In this document: positions 55,740-64,000 of the stretch, in pieces
Layout of the letters: each line of letters opens with the position of its first letter
How positions within the stretch are numbered: position 1 is the stretch's first letter
Origin: Rhyacophila brunnea
Lineage: Eukaryota; Arthropoda; Insecta; Trichoptera; Rhyacophilidae
DNA length: 64,000 nt
Assembly: GCA_022495005.1 (NCBI GenBank)
Contig: JAGYXB010000437.1
Coordinates: forward strand, 1,513,372 to 1,577,371
Reading direction: 5' to 3'
Notes under the pieces: model-generated
What the model saw: only the letters and a program-made list of their open reading frames with translations
Databases searched by the model: none
Told to the model about the DNA's origin: nothing
Made by a program: the position numbers and the translations under genes

Positions 55740-56155
55740 TGCTGTTTTTTTATGACCGTTACTATCAATCCTTACAAGATAACACGTATTCAGGAAAATT
55801 TGAATTTGTATACACCTGCCAATTAAATGCGCAGTCGCAGCCAAGACCTATTTTGGGGGAAAGCTGTTTCCTCATGTCAGGCTCACCAAGCACCAATAGC
55901 GAGAGCTGTGCGGCTGGTCAATGCACTCCCTAGAGATGCTAACATTTTTATAGATGCAATATGTATTTTGTTTTTAAAATTCTATTTTGTTGTTTAATTT
56001 GTACTTTTTTCTTTTGCTATAAAATTATTTTTTGCTTTGTTTTTTTCTCTACTAAGTTTATTTACCAATACTTTTATTCTAAATGTCATGTTGTGAACGT
56101 CTTGAATTAATAATTTGTTAAGTGCTCAATGTGTATTTTTGAATAAATAAATAAA
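55740..56155 (+). pseudogene. LINE tail, relative of the nested LINE at 30304
   Basis: Frameshifted C-terminus APIARAVRLVNALPRDANIF then IDAICILFLKFYFVV-stop. It matches APLARGARLVNALPKDIDIF of the copy at 30662. The 3' UTR GTCATGTTGTGAACGTCTTG ends at AATAAATAAATAAA, about 56153. Confidence 0.8.
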
Positions 56156-56343
56156 CATCCTTATTGTCAACCAAAATTATAATACCTAGAAATAAATATA
56201 AATATTATCAACGTCTTGTAAGTCGACTCAATTTTAAGAATTGATAAAACAATGCCGACTTCAAATTAACCTACCCTCATGCAAGGCAAATATATCAATA
56301 TCTTAACCGATTTGGTTGAAAACAGTTTAATGAAGGGTAGTGC

Positions 56344-56743
56344 GATTGGTTACGTGTAAGTTGTACGTATGCAGTTCATCGTGGGACACTTATTCGTGTA
56401 CCGCAGTACGTTAAACATGAGTTCGTATAACATTTTATCAAATGACGAGTTCATCGTTAAACACTTCATCGTGGAATACATTTATACGTATCTTACAAAA
56501 TTTAGCGATAGTTTGCAAATAGTACTGTTCCAATTAGACTAACCCTAACCTAACCTAACCTAGTAAAGACATCTCATAAAATTCGCCACATATTCTAGCA
56601 TACGTACAAATATACTTCACGGTGAAATGTTCAACGAAGAACTCGTAATTTGATTAAATGTTACACGAACTCATGTTTCACGTACTGCGGCTTACGAATA
56701 AGTGTCCTGCGGTGAACTGTTTACGTACAAATTTCCAGATACG
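56344..56743. mobile_element. Palindromic family B element, copy B3
   Basis: A roughly 400-bp uninterrupted copy of the element at 2245-2635 with opposed arms. The core CCCTAACCTAACCTAACC lies at about 56543-56562. The left terminus is variant (GGTTACGTGTAAG, shared with B1) and the right terminus is AAATTTCCAGATACG. It serves as an empty-site reference for the insertions in B1. Confidence 0.8.
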
Positions 56744-57452
56744 AGTACGATTTGTAGACCACGCTAAAATAACAATACAAGTGAATCATTGTACGATAAA
56801 TTAATATAATATAAAAGTATTATAAAACACAATGATAATTTATACATTCTTATTGTGTCTTCTTTAGCTATATTATCTGGCATCCAACATTTATATGTAA
56901 AATTTACTGCCTATTCAAAGTTAGACACAAATTAATGTTGGATATTTATTTAATAACTCTCGCGATGATATTTTGATAATATTATAATAAATGGGAAATA
57001 TTCACAAACAACTGTGAATTTTGTGAAATAATTTTCATGGAAATATCCAGGGAAATAAAAACAACAGTGAAAATACTTGAAATCGCTACATTCTGGAACA
57101 TTTCTTAATTACTGCTGTCACAAATCAAGCATAAATAAAATATTCAAATTTTAAATTTAATATTCGTGAATTTTAACGAATGTAAAGTATTTAAATTTGT
57201 TACTCATGTTTTTCTTTCACATTTTACATTGTGTTTTAGTGACTTAGATATTTACAAATACGAAAGGAACGATTCAAATAATTCACGCATTGTTTAATAT
57301 TTTATGTTAACAAGGGGTAAATAAAAAGCGTTTTTTGATCCAACCTGGAGTATATTAAAACGTTCATCCATAAGAGTGGATTGTATACATTATTAAATGC
57401 CAAAAATCCTTTATGTAAAGAAGCATACGTAAAATTTATTAATAAAATAATT
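56744..57452. other. AT-rich, nothing recognised
   Basis: No supported feature. Confidence 0.4.
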
Positions 57453-58530
57453 ACAAGATAAAAAGTACTTTTTATTAAAAATTCAATTCAATTCATTTAT
57501 TTTTTTAACATATTGTGGACATTACAAATTATAAGTTTAAGACGTTCACGACATGACATTTAGAAACAAAGATATATAAATATAACAGTATTACATAAAA
57601 AAAGAGATACATCAGTAGATGAATTAGATAGGTACAAGGAAGTACACCGGATGAGTTAAGCAGACCCTATTTTAAGAATTTATAAAACATCATCCACCTA
57701 ATCTCATTCTCACGTAGGTGGAATATATCAACACCCGAAGCAATTTCGTTGAACATAGTTATCACTCTCCCAATTGGCATTACCAGTGGCAGGTTGGTTC
57801 TGCACCTTGGGAGAATAAACAACTGATGGTCTCTATTTCTAAGATAGTTATCAGGGACAGACAGGTCAACACTGCCCAGAATGGCAGAGTTCTCATTTAT
57901 ACCTTGTATAAGTCGAAAATAATACGTAGCTAAATAAAGATTTCTTCTAAATTGCAGACTGCAGTATGTAAGCATGCCTAAGAGAAAGTCAGTTTGATAA
58001 AGCCACGGATAGTATCCATACAACCTCAAGTAAAGGAGTCTCAAGAATTTCTTCTGTACCCCATGTACTATAAGTACAACGTTTTTAAATTTTCTGTTGA
58101 ATCATATAAACATGACTTGACTAGCTTAAACGATCAAAAAAAATGTACTTGATAGAAATACTGAATAAATATAGAATACTGAAATGTCATTTTGACATTT
58201 CATATTGATTTCCTTAGTAACGCACGTATATATTAATAATTTAGTTGCTAGGACTCCAGACCCTTAGCAACCAATAATAGTGTTTTACTTTTTACGAATT
58301 TCTTCCGAAATAACTTTTCATACAAAACAGAATTAACTGAAAATGAATTCAATTCTACTTAAAGATGGCTAAAAGTATTAAAAGAACGCATTGCCATCAT
58401 GTTTTGACATATTCTAAAAGTTTCAAATGTCTAGCTAGTCGGGAAGTTAGTTCAAAATCGATTGCAAGATTTGTACTGGATAAACAACCACCGGACAAAC
58501 AAGAATACGACCTAATAAAAACGTTGTAAT
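57453..58530 (-). repeat. Family F repeat, copy F9, split by a LINE
   Basis: Inverted copy. The 3' tip TTACAAGATAAAAAG lies at about 57453-57475, a LINE fragment occupies about 57476-58072, and the rest continues 58073-58530 to CCTAATAAAAACGTTGTAA. Confidence 0.7.
57476..58072 (-). pseudogene. LINE tail, family X, best C-terminal frame
   Basis: Minus strand 58044-57667: LYGYYPWLYQTDFLLGMLTY, CSLQFRRNLYLATYYFRLIQ, SVDLSVPDNYLRNRDHQLFI, LPRCRTNLPLVMPIGRVITM, then ASGVDIFHLRENEIRWMMFY with KFLK-stop. The 3' UTR and A/T tail lie at 57476-57660. Inserted in family F copy F9. Confidence 0.82.
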
Positions 58531-58549
58531 AAATAAACTGTATTTTTAT

Positions 58550-58820
58550 TAAACGAATAATCTACAAGATTTAAGAATGTGACATAAGTACATAATTTGA
58601 ATACACTTCTGAGAAACATAATTATAATCACTAGAAAAAATCTTTTTGAAAAAAATACGACACCCAGAATGATTCAAACTAACGCCCATGTACTCTGTCC
58701 ACTAAGCTATGCGTGTCTTATCTAATTACGACGAAATTAACCAATTGTCTTACAATACTCTCTGAAGCGCTTTCTAAACTGCGTTACATTTTGGCAATTG
58801 GCTTTTGTATTTTAAGGTAA
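58550..58820 (-). repeat. SINE S2, diverged copy
   Basis: CGAATAATCTACAAGATTTA, AATACACTTCTGAGAAACAT, a weak tRNA-like head, CTCTGAAGCGCTTTCTAAAC and TTGGCTTTTGTATTTTAA. Confidence 0.6.
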
Positions 58821-58879
58821 TTATAATACTAATTCGATTTAATATTAATACTATCTACCGAGGGTGGGTACTTGATGGA

Positions 58880-59190
58880 ATTTGAATTTAAATCCATTAG
58901 AATTTAACTTCGATTTAAGTTTTGCATTTTTCTATTTGAGTCATCTTTTGCCACACGGGGCTTGCCTTTCAGTATCTTTAGGCACTGTGCACACTTACCA
59001 ATGAATGGCAATGCACATTCAGGTTTTATACTTAATAATAATGTGTTCACCATCTTTTAATGTATTAATTTGGTAAAATAAACGGCAATTAACTAGTTTT
59101 AAGTTGTGTATAATGTCTGGAGATACGGAAAGGCAAAACCCGGATAGGAAATCCCGGATTAAATGGAAAACTACAAACTTAAATCAATTA
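58880..59190. repeat. Two opposed family J copies, degenerate
   Basis: 58880-59000 (-): CTTGCCTTTCAGTATCTTTA and GCACTGTGCACACTTACC. 59115-59190 (+): CTGGAGATACGGAAAGGCAA then AACCCGG. Both have core changes that would abolish a hammerhead. Confidence 0.45.
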
Positions 59191-59581
59191 TAATTTTAAT
59201 TCAAACATGATTACTTCTTCTGCACAGGTACACACAAATTCCAACTGTCGCGTGAAAATTCAGTAGTTTCTGAATTTTATTGATCCATGCATGCAATCTT
59301 GCAACTTGCACGATAATACGTATTTACACGTGTAAATAACGTATTAAACTTTGTCAGTTAGACTTATTTGCTTTTATTGAACTAAGTATATAAACTGCAG
59401 ATTTTATTGGTTAATTTTAAAATTCAATTAAACCCTACCTAAACCAAACCATAAGAGTAGAGGAAACTGTGGAGATTCTACAAAAGGAATGAACACTTTG
59501 TCAGTAATAATAATTATTTGTTTTCATCGAACTAAAATAGAAATTGTTTATGATTTGTAAAACAATCGATTAAGCCGTGCC
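59191..59581. other. AT-rich, nothing recognised
   Basis: No supported feature. Confidence 0.35.
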
Positions 59582-60386
59582 TTAACTGAGCGTAGTTATA
59601 TGCAAAGCAGCCAGTCCACACAAACCTCAAACAGAGATAGAAGCACTTTATGCTTTATTCTTTAAATCCACAAAGCCTCTGTATACTGTTTATACCTTTT
59701 GAATGTTAGATATTATAATATATATATGATTTTGTGTAATTTATAAAGAGATAAAAGCATAAAATCTATGCAGTTTTGGTATTTTAGCAGACCAGGCTGT
59801 TTTGTGCAAAACGGGTTTGTTAGAATGTTCGTTTTTGAATGCAGCTAACTCTTATTTTTATAAGAAAAATCGTTATTATGGGAATTTCAAAGTTCTGAAA
59901 ATAATTCGAAAAACTTGTAAATTATACATTAATATTTAGCTGCCTGGCACTAATTTTTATATGAAAAATCTATATATTATATTATATATAAGAAAATGAA
60001 AAACAAATAATGTAATTGAGATAATAATGTTTATTAATTTAATGTAAAAAAACACACCTTACAGTCAGAATTTTAATAATAAGGTAAGTACATAATAATA
60101 TTATCATGTGGCTGCTTTAAGCAGATTGAATATGGCATATTTTTAGAACGCATTTATATGATATTTTTGTATGACAGCAGCTTGGTTGCTTTATGCAAAT
60201 CGAAAATGTCATATTCTGCGATTTGCAAAATCTTTAAAACGCATTTATATGAGATTTTTGTATGACATCAGCTTGGCTGATTTGTGCAGAATGTAAAACA
60301 AATGTTTGAGATTATGGAAATCACAATAACTCATTTTTTTCAAAATTGTGGCCTGGCTGCTTTGTGTATAACTACGCTCAACTAAA
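59582..60386. mobile_element. Inverted-repeat element with internal motif repeats
   Basis: Left end TTAACTGAGCGTAGTTATAT with GCAAAGCAGCCAGTCCAC. The right end is the complement of TTTAGTTGAGCGTAGTTATA with ACAAAGCAGCCAGGCCAC. The interior of about 730 bp repeats a GGCTG(C/T)TTTGTGCA-like motif at about 59794, 60108, 60184, 60269 and 60354. A roughly 90-bp unit (AACGCATTTATATGA(T/G)AT) is duplicated at 60148 and 60238. Non-coding. Confidence 0.65.
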
Positions 60387-60645
60387 CCATAATTGATAAT
60401 AAATATGGTTAGCTTTAGACAGAGTTTAATTGAATTTTAAAAATGAGCTAATACCACGCGCAATATTCTTAATTCAGTGAAAACAAATAAGTATTAGTGA
60501 CATTGTTTAGTGTGCACTATTTTGTCGGATTTCCATCCTTAGCCACTGTTATTAATATTAATCATTACAAGACTGTCAATAATAATTCATCCACTCGATT
60601 GGTTATTACTCACATAAAGCCGGATTTCTCGAAAGGCTCAATATT

Positions 60646-60872
60646 ATGGCAAATATTCTCCGCAAAAAATCTCACTTTCACCCAGATAACAAGCGCTATT
60701 CTTGTTTACCGACTTTGTCACAGCGTCTTGTTTGTGGAGCGGACCCCGGGGATTATTTCCAACGGTCCGCTGACAGTTGGAAAACAATACAAACGCATAA
60801 TAATCACCTGACAACACTGAACAGTTATACGGAATATGAGAAGTCGTTCATCCAAACAAAAACAAACGACCT
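60646..60872 (+). CDS. Candidate 5' or internal coding exon, unidentified
   Basis: An open frame starts at ATG 60646 (MANILRKKSHFHPDNKRY) and runs 75 codons up to CCT|GTAAGT, a strong donor at 60873, ending EYEKSFIQTKTNDL. The local sequence is less AT-biased than the flanks and does not match any of the repeat families seen here. No signal peptide, membrane segment or known domain is visible. Another frame is also open over the same stretch (60497-60811), so coding status rests mainly on the donor. It could equally be a non-coding first exon or chance. Confidence 0.25.
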
Positions 60873-60944
60873 GTAAGTATTGGAAAGAAATTCCCTGTAT
60901 ATTTTTTTTTCAAATTTGGAACATTAAATTAATTTCATTGATAT

Positions 60945-61292
60945 AATATATCGGCTTTTGTATTTGAAATCAAAGTAGGTATTACTTTAATTATTACTAA
61001 CCGACGACACGCATCACTCCAAGATTTTTTGTTTATAACTTACTTAAACTTGCTAATAATTTTTAAAAACTATTTTTTTATTCAACGAATAATTGACAAG
61101 ACTTAAGAATGTAATATTCTTATTATTGAACATACATAATTTTGAAAACACTTCTGAGAAAATATATTATAACAAATAGAAAAAATCTTACCCCGCAGGA
61201 ATCGAACCTGCATCTCTCGGGTATTGCGCCCACGCACATATACCACTATGCTAAAGGATTCATACTTAATTGCGACAAATTTTAACTAATGG
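60945..61292 (-). repeat. SINE S2, minus copy of an opposed pair
   Basis: Minus strand: CTTTAGCATAGTGGTATATG, GCAGGTTCGATTCCTGC, tail TTCTCAGAAGTGTTTTCAAA and TATTAGCAAGTTTAAG. It ends against a LINE 3' fragment. Confidence 0.7.
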
Positions 61293-61295
61293 CTT

Positions 61296-61415
61296 TCAAT
61301 TTCAATTTATTTATTTTTTTAACATATTATGAACATTACAAATTATAAGTTTAAGACGTTCACAACATGAAATTTAGAAACAAATATATATAAAACAGTA
61401 TTACATAAAAAAGGT
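61296..61415 (-). pseudogene. LINE family X 3' UTR only
   Basis: About 120 bp of 3' UTR (ATTATAAGTTTAAGACGTTC on +), with no coding part, at the centre of the opposed SINE pair. A TA run follows at about 61416-61442. Confidence 0.7.
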
Positions 61416-61444
61416 ATATATATATATATAGATGTATATATATA

Positions 61445-61860
61445 GAGTATGTACAATAATTAGAATGTTACATTCTTAAATCTTGTGAATTATTCATTTA
61501 ATAAAAAAATAGTTTAAAAAATTTTTAATTATTAGCAAGTTCAAGTAAGTTACAATTGAAATTTGGAGTTATCCGTGACGTCGGTTAGTAATTAAAGTAA
61601 TACCTACTTTGATTTAAAATACAAAAGTCGATCGACAATAAGTAGCTCAATTTGGGAAGCGCTTCAGTGAGTATTAAAATGCCAATTGTTAAAATCTTTC
61701 GTAATTAAGTATGACAATTTCAGCATAGTGGTCTATGCGCGGCGGGCGTGACACCTGAGAGATGCAGGTTCGATTCCTGCGGGGGGTATTACTTTTTTCA
61801 AAAAGATTTTCTCAGAATTTTTTTCAAGATTATGTAATTTCATTAAAATTTAGTTGACAT
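61445..61860 (+). repeat. SINE S2, plus copy of an opposed pair
   Basis: AGAATGTTACATTCTTAAAT, TTATTAGCAAGTTCAAG, GACGTCGGTTAGTAATTAAA, TTTCAGCATAGTGGTCTATG, GCAGGTTCGATTCCTGCGG. The second complete tRNA-like head with good boxes. Confidence 0.7.
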
Positions 61861-63591
61861 AAAAAGAATTTAAATCTCAATATCGAAATTTATAGCATTT
61901 TGGGAATACTTTAACCCTTAAATGCATGATTTTCTACTTTTAAATAAAACATATATACTCATATAGGTACAAATGATAGGTGTGATTACGGGAAAATCAT
62001 TTTTAAATATTCAATACCTTCTTCATTCATTCTTCACATTCTTCACATTTTCATCCGTAAACATTTTGTATTGATTTAAAAATTGGAAGAAAGAACTCAA
62101 ATTTGTCTTAAAAATCCATACGTTCGCTACTCGTTTTCACAAATTTAATTATATTTATATTTTTTGACACCTAACTTTAAAAATTCCAACAGAAGAAAAC
62201 ATTAAAATTTTGCTCTCCTTGCAAAATAAAACAGTTTCCTCCCCTATATATTATATATAGTAATTTCCCGAATAGTTTTATTTAAAAAAAAAACTAAACT
62301 AAAATACTCGTATTTAGTAAGTATATAATGAAATAATGTGGCTTTTTATCAGTACTTACAATAGTAAGTAAGTAAATAGGACGTTTTTCATTTATCAAGA
62401 ATCATTACCTCGAACAATATAATGGTTCATTGGAGTCACGCATGACAAATTGTTTTATTTTAAAAGGGACACACCAGAATCACGTTGTGAAGTTTTTTTT
62501 AAATATTCTGAGCTGCCAGTTAAAAAAATATATACCAATATAGTTTCAGATGCGGGGTTTTCATTTTAGCTTTTCCGACCTATCAATCGAAAGTAGATAC
62601 CTCTATCAAAATGAGACGTAAGAGGTTTTTGTTTTCATTTGAATATATACGCAGTTATATATCGTAGGTTTTAATTTTCCATTTATCGAAATTTAATCAT
62701 AATACACAACGAATTTCAAAATAAATGTCGTTATAAATATTCGTTTTTATCAAGAAAAGTAAATTTTAGGACACAGGCGATTCTAGTAATTCTCGGATTC
62801 GATTTGTTTTCCGGTGAGGTCACAATGCATCTTTGTTATTTTATGAAATTCTGCATGTTTCTATGCTATTAATGCTGTCATTGAATTCAATTATCTGTTA
62901 AACAAAATGATAAATAATCAATAAAATGCTTTTGCAAATAAAGGACGAATGGTCACCGTGTTGATATTCAGTTTTAATTATGCTATTGCTTTAATAAAAT
63001 TGCCATCAAATAATACGAAATATTATAGCAATACATTTAGTGAAGTCCAGTGGAGCTTTGAAAATAATTGCCCAGAGTGCCGCGCCGCACACTTTTAATA
63101 CCACTGCAGTATTGGATATGAAACAAGTATCAAATTGTATTATATACCATACACTTTGAGCTTCGGAAAACTTTGTAAAAAATACGTATATTTGAAAGGA
63201 ACTTTTTTCTCAAGTATCAAGAGTATCTGTGGCTGTCATCAGATTCCCAGATCTCAATTATAATAATATTATTTATTAAATATACATTTTCCACGTACAA
63301 TCAGTCAGTACCAATATATAATACGATTTCGTAGTGTTATGAGATAGCGGATCTGTAATTTCATAACATTACGAATTAATATTATTTCATCATAATTTCA
63401 AAATATTATTTCATGGTGTAAATATGGATAAATATTGGGTCAGAATGGATTGGACATCTCACTCGATTACACGTTTCTGTCAGACACATCACACATTGCA
63501 CCGAACTACAATTATATTTAGTATATTGCATCGATTGTACCATTGTAGTTATTTAAAACTGTAAATAAAATCTCGCTTCCTCCATTATTTC
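61861..63591. other. AT-rich, nothing recognised
   Basis: A long stretch with no repeat, RNA or coding signal that I could identify. Confidence 0.4.
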
Positions 63592-64000
63592 AATTCAATT
63601 TATTTATTTTTTACATATTGTGGACATTACAAATTATAAGTTTAAGACGTTCACAACATGACATAAAAAAGAGATAGATAGTATGTTATTAAACAGTAGA
63701 AATATGTACATACAAAATATTAATTATATAGGTACATGGAAATACACCGGATGAGTTAAGCAGACCCTATTTTAAAAATTTATAAAATAACGTCCACCTA
63801 TACTCATCCTCACGTAGGTGGAATATATCAACACCCGAAGCAATTTCGTTGAACACAGTTATCGCCCTCCCAATTAGCATTACCAGTGGCAGGTTGGTTC
63901 TGCACCTTGGGAGAATAAACAACTGATGTTCTCTATTTCTAAGATAATTATCAGGGACACACTGGTCAACACTGCCAGAATGGCAGAGTTCTTATTTATA
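63592..64000 (-). pseudogene. LINE tail, family X, running off the window
   Basis: Minus strand: tail AATTTATTTATTTTTTACA, 3' UTR, then the coding end around CCTCACGTAGGTGGAATATA (HLRE region) and CAATTAGCATTACCAGTGGC. It continues past 64000. Confidence 0.78.

Noticed and set aside
61710..61785. tRNA gene candidate (plus strand) with A and B boxes
   Set aside because: Same SINE S2 family. No acceptor stem pairing or discriminator/3' T-run arrangement.
1..64000. CRISPR array, bacterial operon, prophage or integron
   Set aside because: No spaced identical short repeats, ribosome binding sites or bacterial gene order. The sequence is insect nuclear DNA.

Overview
This window looks like a repeat-dominated stretch of an insect nuclear genome. 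The evidence is an AT-rich background, spliceosomal introns with GT..AG borders, insect-type TTAGG/CCTAA repeats, tRNA-derived SINEs, LINE remnants of several kinds, and three exons of an insect tachykinin-type neuropeptide receptor. I cannot fix the order of insect. No bacterial operon, CRISPR array or prophage is present, and most open frames in the window are chance frames or decayed transposon fragments.

Host genes. The only confidently identified gene is the tachykinin receptor on the + strand, with internal exons at 40455-40610, 42577-42633 and 44154-44304. They cover the DRY end of TM3, TM4, the second extracellular loop, TM5 and the third intracellular loop. Intron phases are compatible across the two introns I can see. 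The exons for TM1-TM3 and TM6-C-terminus were not found here. Two weaker candidates are a 3'-terminal coding exon on the - strand (53271-53414, stop codon and AATAAA following) and an open exon-like segment ending in GTAAGT on the + strand (60646-60872). A U6 snRNA copy lies at 29512-29618 and is fused to a LINE reverse-transcriptase fragment.

Repeats, by region. 0.4-2.6 kb: two copies of a palindromic element (family B) with a TTAGG-like core, one interrupted by a hAT deletion derivative with a perfect 8-bp target duplication. 3.7-5.1 kb: two further short inverted-repeat elements. 6.6-12.3 kb: SINEs, LINE tails and hammerhead-ribozyme-like repeats. 13.3-14.4 kb: a second hAT-type element. 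15-24 kb: several MITEs, SINEs and LINE tails. 24.7-26.2 kb: R1-like and Jockey/CR1-like LINE remnants. 29-32 kb: the U6-LINE chimera, and a Jockey/CR1-like LINE nested in another LINE. 32.7-37.5 kb: three copies of palindromic family A, each with a TTAGG/CCTAA core and an 8-bp target duplication. 36-59 kb: family F, about nine copies, including one that ends just upstream of a receptor splice acceptor. 59.6-61.9 kb: an inverted-repeat element with internal motif repeats, and an opposed SINE pair.

The most unusual signals are the two unrelated palindromic families that both carry the insect telomere motif in their centre, the dispersed repeats that fit a hammerhead ribozyme core with a loopless palindromic stem III, and the U6-LINE chimera. 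The nested insertions give internal filled-site and empty-site comparisons that support the element boundaries.
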